Both the position numbers and the translations under genes were made by a program. Positions 53,314 to 61,641 of a stretch of 64,000 bases of DNA are shown here, piece after piece. The first letter of the stretch is position 1. Each line of letters opens with the position of its first letter. The notes under the pieces were generated by a model, which was not told where the DNA came from, searched no databases, and worked only from the letters and a program-made list of their open reading frames with translations. This stretch comes from Glaciecola sp964621345 (GTDB taxonomy: Bacteria > Pseudomonadota > Gammaproteobacteria > Enterobacterales > Alteromonadaceae), in contig CAZUON010000005.1 of NCBI GenBank assembly GCA_964621345.1, positions 58,407-122,406 on the forward strand. The letters run 5' to 3'.

Positions 53314-53350
53314 AAAGCCACTATTGTTTCTGAACTTTAGTGGCTTTTTT
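53314..53350 (+). terminator. Intrinsic terminator of prs
   Basis: Arms AAAGCCACTA / TAGTGGCTTT with a 14-base loop and a six-T run, 38 bases after the prs stop. Confidence 0.85.
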
Positions 53351-53420
53351 AGTCTCTGAGACTTATCTTTAAACACAAAATAGCGAAACACTATATTAAC
53401 CGTTTAGACAAGGATTGCTC

Positions 53421-53876
53421 ATGACATTACTAAACCTAACAAGGCACTCCCCTCTTTTTTTTGTTATCGCCGCACTATTCACAATGTTCATGCTTAGCGG
53501 ATGCCAACAGGATAACAAGGGTGCAAGTTCACTTAATCGCACTGGTGAAAACATCTCTGCAACAACTGATATCGAGCATCCACAAACCAAACGTAAAATT
53601 CAGGAGAAGCCCATGCGTATTACTGGAACTATGGTATACAACGAATTTGAAGGTGGTTTTTTTGGTTTTATCTCGGCAGATGGCAAAAAATACACCTTGA
53701 GCGGCTTAGACAATCAATACAAGCAAAATGGCTTAATTATCGAAGTCGAGATGACTAAGATAGAGGGTGCGATGACCATTACCCAGTTTGGCGACTTGAT
53801 GCAGGTGCACAGTGTTAACATTATCGACGACTCAAAAGTTGAGCCTGCTGGTAACGATAAATCAATGATGCAATAA
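53421..53876 (+). CDS. Small lipoprotein of unknown function
   Basis: 151 residues from ATG 53421 (AGGA six bases upstream). The signal peptide ends in MLSGC with lipid-acceptor Cys28. Gln-Gln follows, so outer-membrane sorting is likely. After a polar linker, residues about 62-130 form a compact beta-rich unit containing ITGTMVYNEFEGGFFGFISADG and YTLSGLDNQYKQNGLIIEVEM. This GTV-x-EGGF-G-I...DGL pattern is shared with small OB-like lipoprotein domains in many bacteria; I infer a similar fold. No function is known. It stands alone between prs and the Mrp operon. Confidence 0.75.
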   Translation: MTLLNLTRHSPLFFVIAALFTMFMLSGCQQDNKGASSLNRTGENISATTDIEHPQTKRKIQEKPMRITGTMVYNEFEGGFFGFISADGKKYTLSGLDNQYKQNGLIIEVEMTKIEGAMTITQFGDLMQVHSVNIIDDSKVEPAGNDKSMMQ

Positions 53877-54021
53877 GTGGTAGCGTCACAAACAAAATAG
53901 TTTTCGTTTAACACTTAAGCCTATGAAAGTTTCAGCTCAACAAGGCTATTTTGAACCTTTTATCTTCCTTTTACCTTGATCGCATCGGAAAATCCTAACA
54001 ATTACCGAAAGTAAAATTGCC

Positions 54022-54041
54022 GCACTTGGTGCTTCAAGTGC
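54022..54041. repeat. Inverted repeat upstream of the Mrp operon
   Basis: GCACTTG-GTGCTT-CAAGTGC, a perfect 7-base dyad with a six-base centre, immediately before TATACT (54044-54049). This is a plausible operator at a promoter about 240 bases upstream of mrpA. Confidence 0.5.
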
Positions 54042-54191
54042 AGTATACTTTTGTTTGGTTTTTAATTGCTTAGCGTAGTTTTCATTCATATTTTCAGGCG
54101 CTGAGCATTAAACTGTTTTAAACTTTAGGCGATATATACTACTTAGGTGGCGCGTGTTAGGTCCTTTATATTGGCTTAGCAACTGGCAAAA

Positions 54192-54235
54192 ACTGTAATA
54201 AATACTAGACCTTATGACCCTATTCACATTACAGT
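54192..54235. repeat. Second inverted repeat in the mrp leader
   Basis: ACTGTAAT (54192-54199) and ATTACAGT (54228-54235) are perfect complements 28 bases apart, ending 55 bases before the mrpA start. It could form a leader hairpin or a two-site operator. Confidence 0.45.
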
Positions 54236-54290
54236 ATGTAACTCAAAGTGCTTGATAAGCGTTGAATAAAAATTGGAGCACAGTGACACT

Positions 54291-57080
54291 ATGAGCTTAT
54301 TTTGGATCACAGCAATCTTATTGATTGGTGTCTTAGTACCAATTCTGACCGAGCGATTCGGGCGTAATCTTAATACCCTTTTCACAATGCTTGCCCCTGC
54401 CATTGCACTGGCATACATCTTAAGCTTAATGCCTGCGGTACTAGCCGGCGAGAGCATTATCGAATATCTCGAATGGATACCAGCAGCAGGCCTCACGCTA
54501 TCTATGCGCCTCGATGGCCTTGCTCTAATGTTCGCCTTGCTGATTTTGGGTATTGGCTTACTCATTATTTTTTACGCTCGCTATTATTTATCAGAAAAAG
54601 AAGCCGTCGGTCGATTTTACGCATACCTTATTTTATTTATGACAGCGATGCTTTCCATTGTGCTGTCTAACAATATCCTACAAATGTGGATGGCCTGGGA
54701 AGTTACCAGTATTAGCTCCTTTTTATTAATAAGCTTTTGGTCCTCTAAGTCAGAATCGCGCAAAGGCGCAAGGATGGCGCTAACCGTCACAGGTGCTGGC
54801 GGCTTAGCGCTATTAGCGGGCTTACTGCTCATTGCAGATATTACCGGCAGTTATGAGCTAAGTACCATACTCGCAAGTGGTGATTTAATTCGTGAACATG
54901 CGCTTTACCCTGTCGCATTGACCTTGGTGCTGCTAGGTGCTTTCACCAAATCTGCACAGTTTCCTTTTCACTTTTGGTTGCCCCACGCAATGGCAGCACC
55001 AACACCGGTTAGCGCTTATTTGCACTCAGCGACGATGGTAAAAGCGGGGATTTTCTTGTTAGCTCGCATGTATCCGGTGCTATCGGGCACTGAAATGTGG
55101 TTCTTAATGGTAAGCTTAACAGGATTGATAACACTGTTAATTGGTGCGTATGTCGCCCTGTTTAAGCATGATTTGAAGGGCTTGTTGGCTTACTCCACTA
55201 TTAGTCACTTAGGGTTAATCACCTTGTTACTTGGTTTAGATACTGAGCTAGCGGCTGTTGCAGCACTGTTTCATATTATGAATCATGCGGTATTCAAAGC
55301 CTCTTTGTTTATGGCCGCTGGAATTATCGACCATGAAACCGGCACCCGTGATATGCGTAAACTCAGTGGCCTGTGGCGCTTTATGCCCCATACCGCAACT
55401 CTTGCCATGGTTGCAGCCGCCTCAATGGCAGGTGTACCTCTATTTAACGGCTTTTTATCCAAAGAAATGTTTTTAGCTGAGACTCTACAGTCTTCTTCAT
55501 TGGGTTTCTTATCGTGGATGATTCCTGTGTTAGCGACACTCGCAGGTATCTTTGCTGTTGCCTATTCTGCACGTTTTATCCATGACGTCTTCTTTAACGG
55601 CGAACCCAAAGAACTGCCGAAAACACCTCATGAGCCTCCTCGCTACATGAAAGTCCCCATCGAGATACTTGTTGTAATCTGTTTGCTGGTAGGAATATTT
55701 CCTAATCTTACCATTGCGCCTTTACTTGCAATCACCTCAAAAAGTGTACTGTTAACCGAGCTTCCGTATTACAGCTTGTCTATCTGGCATGGTTTCAACA
55801 TACCGTTATTAATGAGTGCAATTGCACTTGCAGGTGGATTAATTGCCTACGCATATCGTCGCCATTTATACCGCTTCCAAGCTCAATTTAGAGAGGCCGA
55901 CGAAAAGCTCATTTTTGAAGCTGTTGTGCAAAAATTTGTCTCATGGGCAACTGCTATAAACGATGGCCTTAGTAACGGTTCATTGCAGCGATATATCGCC
56001 GCATTATTAGTGTTTGCCATTGTGATTATGGCGCTGCCTTTGATTAACATCAGCGGTACAATATCGCACTTGCCTGACCAACCTATTAGCGGTGTCGAGA
56101 TAACCGCGGCGGTTATTTTATGCCTAAGTGCAATTGCCACTATGATTTACCATCGCAAACGCATGGTTGCGCTAATTACCTTGTCGGTTGTAGGCTTAAT
56201 TGTATCGGTAGCCTTTGCTCGGTTTTCTGCGCCAGATCTTGCACTTACCCAACTTTCAGTAGAAGTAGTCACGGTAATTTTGCTTATGTTGGCTTTGTTT
56301 TTCTTGCCTCAAAAAACGCCCGCAGAATCTTCACCTTCTAGAGTCGTAAGGGATTTAGGAATTGCAGCTGCGATTGGCGGGATTGTAGCAACCATTAACT
56401 ACGCGTTTATTTCGCAGCCTCTTGATAGTATTTCTGATTTCTTCTTGGCCAATAGTAAAACTGGCGGCGGCGGTACTAACGCGGTCAATGTTATTTTGGT
56501 CGATTTTAGGGGCTTTGATACCTTAGGCGAAATTTTAGTATTAGGTATTGCTGCTCTAGGTATATTTAAGTTGTTAGCTCGCGTTCGTTTGGCAATGCCC
56601 TCTGCAAATGAAAACGGTTTACCTTGGGCAACAGACCGCCACCCTCCAATTCTGGCGATGATTTCACAAAGCTTGCTGCCCCTTGCGCTCCTTGTATCTT
56701 TTTATATTTTCTTACGGGGGCATAACATGCCTGGAGGCGGCTTTATTGCCGGCCTTATTACCTCGGTAGCGATTATTCAGCAGTATATAGCGCACGGTGT
56801 GGATTGGGTAAAACCACGTATCAAAATCGATTATCAGACTCTTATCGCCTTAGGCGTACTTATAGCGACCCTAACTGGCGTGGGTAGTTGGTTCTTTGGC
56901 CGCCCCTTTATGACCACATGGTTTGATTATTTTGACATTCCATTTATTGGTCAAATCGAGCTAGCAAGCGCCTTAATATTCGATTTAGGGGTATATTTAA
57001 CGGTCATCGGTGCAACCTTATTGATTTTGGCGAACTTAGGTAAACTCACCTCTGTTCATCGCCCAACGGTGGAGGAATAA
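54291..57080 (+). CDS. mrpA: Mrp sodium/proton antiporter, fused MrpA-MrpB subunit
   Basis: 929 residues from ATG 54291 (GGAG 12 bases upstream is the only ribosome site). It is the largest subunit of the Mrp cation/proton antiporter of the inner membrane. It has about 20 helices. The complex-I-like core holds MAWEVTSISSFLLISFWSS, FHFWLPHAMAAPTPVSAYLHSATMVKAG and LAYSTISHLGL. After the MrpA part, residues about 790-929 correspond to MrpB (RGHNMPGGGFIAGLITSVAI). This A-B fusion is the usual form in group 2 operons of Gammaproteobacteria. It overlaps mrpC by one base. Confidence 0.93.
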   Translation: MSLFWITAILLIGVLVPILTERFGRNLNTLFTMLAPAIALAYILSLMPAVLAGESIIEYLEWIPAAGLTLSMRLDGLALMFALLILGIGLLIIFYARYYLSEKEAVGRFYAYLILFMTAMLSIVLSNNILQMWMAWEVTSISSFLLISFWSSKSESRKGARMALTVTGAGGLALLAGLLLIADITGSYELSTILASGDLIREHALYPVALTLVLLGAFTKSAQFPFHFWLPHAMAAPTPVSAYLHSATMVKAGIFLLARMYPVLSGTEMWFLMVSLTGLITLLIGAYVALFKHDLKGLLAYSTISHLGLITLLLGLDTELAAVAALFHIMNHAVFKASLFMAAGIIDHETGTRDMRKLSGLWRFMPHTATLAMVAAASMAGVPLFNGFLSKEMFLAETLQSSSLGFLSWMIPVLATLAGIFAVAYSARFIHDVFFNGEPKELPKTPHEPPRYMKVPIEILVVICLLVGIFPNLTIAPLLAITSKSVLLTELPYYSLSIWHGFNIPLLMSAIALAGGLIAYAYRRHLYRFQAQFREADEKLIFEAVVQKFVSWATAINDGLSNGSLQRYIAALLVFAIVIMALPLINISGTISHLPDQPISGVEITAAVILCLSAIATMIYHRKRMVALITLSVVGLIVSVAFARFSAPDLALTQLSVEVVTVILLMLALFFLPQKTPAESSPSRVVRDLGIAAAIGGIVATINYAFISQPLDSISDFFLANSKTGGGGTNAVNVILVDFRGFDTLGEILVLGIAALGIFKLLARVRLAMPSANENGLPWATDRHPPILAMISQSLLPLALLVSFYIFLRGHNMPGGGFIAGLITSVAIIQQYIAHGVDWVKPRIKIDYQTLIALGVLIATLTGVGSWFFGRPFMTTWFDYFDIPFIGQIELASALIFDLGVYLTVIGATLLILANLGKLTSVHRPTVEE

Positions 57081-57445
57081 TGGAAACTGTATACGTAATT
57101 TGTGTGGGTGTATTAACCTTTTGCGGCGTCTTCCTTTGTTTACGTGGGCGTACATTCCCTGTAGTGGTCGGCCTCACTATGCTCTCTTATGCGGTCAATT
57201 TATTTTTGTTTTCAAGCGGAAGACTGAATCTTTCAGATGCAGCTATTCTTGGCATGTCTGAAAGCTATGCAGACCCGCTACCTCAGGCATTAACACTTAC
57301 CGCTATCGTCATTGGTTTTGCAATGATTGCATTTGTTGTAATACTCGCGATGCGCGCGCGCGCTGACTTAGGAAACGACTTTGTGGATGGTAGAGAGCCA
57401 CCCGATGCCGATAAGCTGATTCGTTCAAATAGGGGCAAAGCATGA
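57080..57445 (+). CDS. mrpC: Mrp antiporter subunit C
   Basis: 121 residues with three helices, related to NuoK of complex I. GLTMLSYAVNLFLFSSGRL and the conserved DPLPQALTLTAIVIGFAM identify MrpC. The ATG overlaps the mrpA stop (TAATG), and its own TGA overlaps the mrpD start (ATGA), so the subunits are translated in a coupled chain. Confidence 0.94.
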   Translation: METVYVICVGVLTFCGVFLCLRGRTFPVVVGLTMLSYAVNLFLFSSGRLNLSDAAILGMSESYADPLPQALTLTAIVIGFAMIAFVVILAMRARADLGNDFVDGREPPDADKLIRSNRGKA

Positions 57446-58968
57446 CATTTCACTTGCCCATTCTGCCAATATTAATTCCCATGATTGGCGGTTTACTATT
57501 ATTGCTGCCGCCTTTTGCAGGGCCAACTAAGTATCAGTATCGACGTGTCGCAGCATTCGCTTTGACCCTTGCCCAACTGGTAACGGCTATTTGGCTTATC
57601 GTCAGCGTAACGCAAAACGGCGCGATGATGTATGCGTTAGGCGACTGGCAACCTCCTTTTGGTATTATCCTATATGCAGACCAACTTTCAGCGATGTTAG
57701 TTGCGCTAACCTCATTTTTAGGTTTAGCCATTACGCTGTATTCGTTTTCAGGAAATGATCGCGAGGGTAAGTATTTTCACCCCATTGTGCAGTTTCAGTT
57801 ATTAGGTATTTATGGTGCCTTTTTAACCAACGATTTATTTAATCTATTTGTATTTTTTGAAGTGTTATTGATTGCCTCTTATACCTTGTTAGTACACGGT
57901 GGTGGCAAGCCAAGAACCGCTGCAACAGTGCATTATGTTATTATCAACCTGATTGGCTCTAGTTTATTTTTGTTTGCATTAGGCACCTTGTATGGCATTA
58001 CCGGCACCCTAAATATTCCAGATATGGCAATTCGCATATCACAGCTTTCTGGCAGTGATTTACTCATTGCTCAGGCCGGTGGCTCCTTACTGCTGATTGT
58101 ATTTGGCTTAAAATCAGCCATGTTACCGTTGCACTTTTGGCTACCAAAAACTTATGCCGCCGCCAGCGCACCAGTTGCCGCGCTGTTTGCGATAATGACA
58201 AAGGTTGGCGTGTACTGCATATTCAGGGTGTATACCGTGATTTATGGTGAGCAAGCAGGTGAGCTTGCAAATATGATCACCGTTTGGGTTTGGCCTTTAG
58301 CCATCCTAAGCATCATTGTAGGAACGATAGGTGCGCTAGCCAGTGCAAATTTGCGTATGCTGGCGGGGAATTTAGTGATTGTGTCGGTAGGCACGCTGCT
58401 AATTGCCTTTGCACTTAGAACCCCAGAGGCAAGTGCAGCTGCTTTCTTATACCTCATTCACAGTACCCTAGTGACCGCGGCGCTATTTTTAATTGCGGAT
58501 ATGATTGGCCAGCAACGCGGTAAAGCGAGCGACTATTTTGTAATGGCAAGAGAAATAAAACAACGCGCGTTGTTAGGAGTGCTATTTCTTATCGTGGCGA
58601 TGACCATTGCTGGCCTCCCACCCTTCTCCGGTTTTTTGAGTAAGTTAATCATCCTGCAAGCTGCTGCGGCAGCTGATGAAAGAATATGGGTTTGGTCACT
58701 TATTTTACTCTCAAGTTTGGTGACCATTGTGGCGCTTTCCCGCGCCGGCACGAGTCTGTTTTGGCGCTGCACACCGAGCCACGATAACAATGATTTGCCC
58801 GTTGCGTCGCGATGGCAGCTTTGCGGGGCCTTGTTGCTACTAGGCGCATCTCCGGCATTAACATTATTTGGCGCTAGCGTGATTGACTTCACAAACAGTG
58901 CCGCGGTGCAGCTTCACGACATACAAATGTTATTAGATATCATGCAATTAGAAGGAGACGCACCATGA
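57442..58968 (+). CDS. mrpD: Mrp antiporter subunit D
   Basis: 508 residues, about 14 helices, homologous to the NuoL/M/N antiporter-like subunits. Conserved pieces: NLFNLFVFFEVLLIASYTLL with the functionally important Glu, LKSAMLPLHFWLPKTYAAASAPVAALFAIMTKVGVYCI with Lys, and AGLPPFSGFLSKL. MrpA and MrpD are the main proton-conducting subunits. It overlaps mrpC and mrpE by ATGA junctions. Confidence 0.95.
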   Translation: MTFHLPILPILIPMIGGLLLLLPPFAGPTKYQYRRVAAFALTLAQLVTAIWLIVSVTQNGAMMYALGDWQPPFGIILYADQLSAMLVALTSFLGLAITLYSFSGNDREGKYFHPIVQFQLLGIYGAFLTNDLFNLFVFFEVLLIASYTLLVHGGGKPRTAATVHYVIINLIGSSLFLFALGTLYGITGTLNIPDMAIRISQLSGSDLLIAQAGGSLLLIVFGLKSAMLPLHFWLPKTYAAASAPVAALFAIMTKVGVYCIFRVYTVIYGEQAGELANMITVWVWPLAILSIIVGTIGALASANLRMLAGNLVIVSVGTLLIAFALRTPEASAAAFLYLIHSTLVTAALFLIADMIGQQRGKASDYFVMAREIKQRALLGVLFLIVAMTIAGLPPFSGFLSKLIILQAAAAADERIWVWSLILLSSLVTIVALSRAGTSLFWRCTPSHDNNDLPVASRWQLCGALLLLGASPALTLFGASVIDFTNSAAVQLHDIQMLLDIMQLEGDAP

Positions 58969-59465
58969 ATTTAGTCTCTAAAATATTCCCAATGCCATTG
59001 CACAGTGTGATGTTGTTGGTTGTGTGGCTGATGTTAAATACAACGCTTAGTTTGGGTCATATATTGCTGGGGTCTGTCCTTGCAATCGTCATCCCTTGGC
59101 TGTGTGCACCTTTGAGAGTGCCACAACCTGGAGTGAAAAAGCCCTTAAAAGCGGTAACTTACGTGTTGTTAGTGCTCTGGGATATTGTGGTTGCAAATAT
59201 CGAGGTTGCTATTTTAGTTATTGGTCCGATGAAGCGTATAAAGCCAGGCTTTGTGGCTGTTCCGCTGGATTTACCCGACCCTTTACCTATCACAGTCCTT
59301 GCAAGTACTGTCACCATGACGCCGGGCACTGTTAGCTCTGAAGTCTCGAGCGATAATAAATGGCTTTACGTGCATGTACTGAATATGCCGGATGATGAAC
59401 AAGAAGTTATCGACTTGATTAAACATCGTTATGAGGCACGAGTTAAGGAGATTTTCGGATGTTAG
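58965..59465 (+). CDS. mrpE: Mrp antiporter subunit E
   Basis: 166 residues. Two or three N-terminal helices are followed by a cytosolic domain containing LPDPLPITVLASTVTMTPGTVSSEVSSDNKWLYVHVLN, the MrpE hallmark. MrpE has no complex I counterpart and is required for assembly of the Mrp complex. ATGA overlap with mrpD; it overlaps mrpF by 7 bases. Confidence 0.94.
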   Translation: MNLVSKIFPMPLHSVMLLVVWLMLNTTLSLGHILLGSVLAIVIPWLCAPLRVPQPGVKKPLKAVTYVLLVLWDIVVANIEVAILVIGPMKRIKPGFVAVPLDLPDPLPITVLASTVTMTPGTVSSEVSSDNKWLYVHVLNMPDDEQEVIDLIKHRYEARVKEIFGC

Positions 59466-59728
59466 AGATATCGGTCATGTTAGTTGCAGGAATGCTATGT
59501 ATAGCGCTCGTGCTTAATCTTTGGCGTTTAGTTATTGGCCCGCATGTTGTTGATAGAATTCTGGCCTTAGATACCATGTATATCAACAGTATCGCGTTAA
59601 TTTTGATTTATGGCATTTACAATAAAACGCCACTGTACTTTGAAGCGGCATTGCTAATCGCCATGCTGGGTTTTGTCAGTAGCGTTGCCTTCGGTAAATA
59701 CCTGCTTCGCGGCGATATCATAGAATAG
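59459..59728 (+). CDS. mrpF: Mrp antiporter subunit F
   Basis: 89 residues with three hydrophobic helices. The segment RLVIGPHVVDRILALDTMYINSIALILIYG with its conserved Asp-Arg pair is typical of MrpF. The start at ATG 59459 overlaps mrpE. Confidence 0.93.
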   Translation: MLEISVMLVAGMLCIALVLNLWRLVIGPHVVDRILALDTMYINSIALILIYGIYNKTPLYFEAALLIAMLGFVSSVAFGKYLLRGDIIE

Positions 59729-59736
59729 GTGCAAGT

Positions 59737-60147
59737 ATGAGTTTTATGTCGGAACTAATCATATCGGTCCTGCTTATTTTAGGCGGCCTCTTTGTGTTAA
59801 TTGGCTCAATTGGCTTGTTGCGTTTGCAAGACTTGTACGTTCGCTTACATGCCCCAACTAAAGCCACGACCTTGGGGTTAGGGGGAATTCTTGTTGGCTC
59901 AATGCTGTATATGCTTAATACCCAAGGGCAACTAAGCGTGAATGAACTGTTAATCACCCTATTTTTAGTGATTACCGCGCCAGTCACGGCCCATGTATTA
60001 GCAAAAGTGGCCATGCATCATAGAGTTAAAATGATGTCGAGAACGCGTAATCAAGAGCTCGTCGAAAATGCACGCATGCAATTACCACCTGCGTCTGACG
60101 CAAAACTCGAAGAAAAAGAAACAACATCTGATAATACAGACAAATAA
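59737..60147 (+). CDS. mrpG: Mrp antiporter subunit G
   Basis: 136 residues. Three helices; GGLFVLIGSIGLLRLQDLYVRLHAPTKATTLGLGGIL is the MrpG/PhaG signature. An acidic, Lys-rich C-terminal tail follows. It is the last gene of mrp(AB)CDEFG, starting 8 bases after mrpF. The complex exchanges sodium (or potassium) for protons and supports pH and salt homeostasis, fitting a marine organism. No terminator was found behind it. Confidence 0.94.
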   Translation: MSFMSELIISVLLILGGLFVLIGSIGLLRLQDLYVRLHAPTKATTLGLGGILVGSMLYMLNTQGQLSVNELLITLFLVITAPVTAHVLAKVAMHHRVKMMSRTRNQELVENARMQLPPASDAKLEEKETTSDNTDK

Positions 60148-60172
60148 AAGCTACTTAATCCACATTAATTAA

Positions 60173-60201
60173 TTGTCTGCACCGCTACTCAATGATAGAA
60201 T
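60173..60201 (+). promoter_or_regulatory. Putative rplY promoter
   Basis: -35 TTGTCT (60173-60178), 17-base spacer ending TGA, -10 TAGAAT (60196-60201), then a GC-rich discriminator TGCGCCGCCG, the kind seen at growth-rate-controlled ribosomal promoters. It lies about 120 bases before the rplY start. Confidence 0.6.
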
Positions 60202-60320
60202 GCGCCGCCGTTTGAATACGGGCTTACGGTTTATGCTGTAGGTAACGAGCGTAGTTTGGTCGCAAAGCTATGCAACGAAGATGCAAAACACTGCATTACT
60301 ATCATTTAATGGAGACAATT

Positions 60321-60965
60321 ATGTCTGAAGCAATTTTTAACTTGGATGCAAGCGTCCGCACAGATTTAGGGAAAGGTGCGAGCCGCCGCCTACGTCACGC
60401 TGGAAAAGTACCTGCTATCCTTTATGGCGCGGGCAAAGACCCAATCGCCCTTACTCTAGAGCACAATAAAGTAGTACAAGCGCAAGAATTTGAAGCGTTT
60501 TACTCACACGTTCTTACCCTAACCATCGACGGTAAAAATGTTGAAGCACTAGTAAAAGATATGCAACGCCACCCTTTCAAGCCTAAAGTTACTCATATTG
60601 ACTTTCAGCGCGTAGTAGCAGGTCAGAAGTTACATACAAATGTACCTCTTCACTTCATCAACGAAAGTACCTGTCCTGGCGTTAAGAATGACGGCGGTTA
60701 CGCTGATCACTTAATGCAAGAGCTTGAAGTAACTTGTTTACCGAAGAACCTTCCTGAGTTCATCGAAGTAGACATGGCAGAAGTTGAAATGGGCCAAACA
60801 CTTCACTTAAGCGACATTAAATTGCCAAAAGGCGTTGAGTCGGTTGAACTATCTAAAGGTGAAGAGCATGACCTAGCGCTAGTAACAATCAAAGCGCCTA
60901 AAGGACCAAGCAAGTCTGAAGAAGAAGCAGATGATGATGCTTCTGAAGAGGCAACTGAGGAATAA
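60321..60965 (+). CDS. rplY: 50S ribosomal protein L25 (long, general stress protein Ctc type)
   Basis: 214 residues from ATG 60321 with GGAG six bases upstream. L25 binds 5S rRNA. The N-terminal L25 domain (about 1-92) contains GKGASRRLRHAGKVPAILYG, and the C-terminal beta domain (about 100-185) is the extra TL5/CTC part. A strongly acidic tail of Glu and Asp follows. The gene is followed by pth after 4 bases. The 100-base leader could carry autoregulatory structure. Confidence 0.95.
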   Translation: MSEAIFNLDASVRTDLGKGASRRLRHAGKVPAILYGAGKDPIALTLEHNKVVQAQEFEAFYSHVLTLTIDGKNVEALVKDMQRHPFKPKVTHIDFQRVVAGQKLHTNVPLHFINESTCPGVKNDGGYADHLMQELEVTCLPKNLPEFIEVDMAEVEMGQTLHLSDIKLPKGVESVELSKGEEHDLALVTIKAPKGPSKSEEEADDDASEEATEE

Positions 60966-60969
60966 TCAC

Positions 60970-61557
60970 TTGTCTGATATTCGTCTAATCGTGGGTCTGG
61001 GTAATCCAGGCCCCGAATATCACAACACTCGGCACAATGCAGGTGCCATGTTGGTAGAAAACTTAGCTTCTTGTTTCAATATACCTTTGAAATACGAAGC
61101 TAAGTTTTTTGGTTTTACCGGTAGAGGAATCATCCAAGGGCAAGACATTCGCTTGCTTATTCCTACTACTTTTATGAACAAAAGCGGCCAAGCTGTGGGT
61201 GCGATGTGTACGTTTTTTAAAATATTGCCCCAGCAGTTATTGGTCGCCTATGACGAACTCGATTTTGAACCCGGTATCGCAAAATTTAAAATCGGTGGAA
61301 GCTCTAGCCAAAATGGCATTCGTGACATCGTTAATTGCCTCGCTAAGCAAAAAGACTTCTTGCGGTTACGCATTGGCATTGGTCACCCTGGGCACAAAGG
61401 CAAAGTCACCGGCCATGTGTTAAGTAAAGCATCTGCGCAACAACAAGTACTCATTGACGGAGCTATCGACGAGGCAATTCGTTGCATCGAAATACTACTT
61501 AAACAAGATTTGGTAGCCGCTCAGCAGCGTTTGCACTCATATGACGCGGCAAAGTAG
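60970..61557 (+). CDS. pth: Peptidyl-tRNA hydrolase
   Basis: 195 residues from TTG 60970, 4 bases after the rplY stop, with GAGG about nine bases upstream. Upstream in-frame ATGs lie inside rplY and encode an unlike leader. Pth recycles peptidyl-tRNA. Family blocks: LIVGLGNPGPEYHNTRHNAG with catalytic His, PTTFMNKSGQAVGA, AYDELDFEPG, and SSSQNGIRDIVNCLA followed by RLRIGIGHPGHKGKV. The Asn, His and Asp of the active site are present. Confidence 0.96.
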   Translation: MSDIRLIVGLGNPGPEYHNTRHNAGAMLVENLASCFNIPLKYEAKFFGFTGRGIIQGQDIRLLIPTTFMNKSGQAVGAMCTFFKILPQQLLVAYDELDFEPGIAKFKIGGSSSQNGIRDIVNCLAKQKDFLRLRIGIGHPGHKGKVTGHVLSKASAQQQVLIDGAIDEAIRCIEILLKQDLVAAQQRLHSYDAAK

Positions 61558-61641
61558 TTTAATAATTACTTAGCAAAGTACACAACACAAACAATTTAAC
61601 TATTCATATTCAACGTTTTAACATGACAAAAGGCATCTATT

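Larger units (their letters stand above)
53877..54290 (+). promoter_or_regulatory. Mrp operon upstream region
   Basis: 414 bases without a gene. Two inverted repeats are visible and listed separately. The first overlaps a possible -10 TATACT at 54044-54049. I see no convincing open frame, and no terminator for the lipoprotein gene. Confidence 0.4.

Noticed and set aside
54224..54565. Minus-strand frame of 113 codons over the start of mrpA
   Set aside because: It is the antisense shadow of the hydrophobic mrpA coding sequence, rich in Arg/Ser/Ile by reversal, with no ribosome site.
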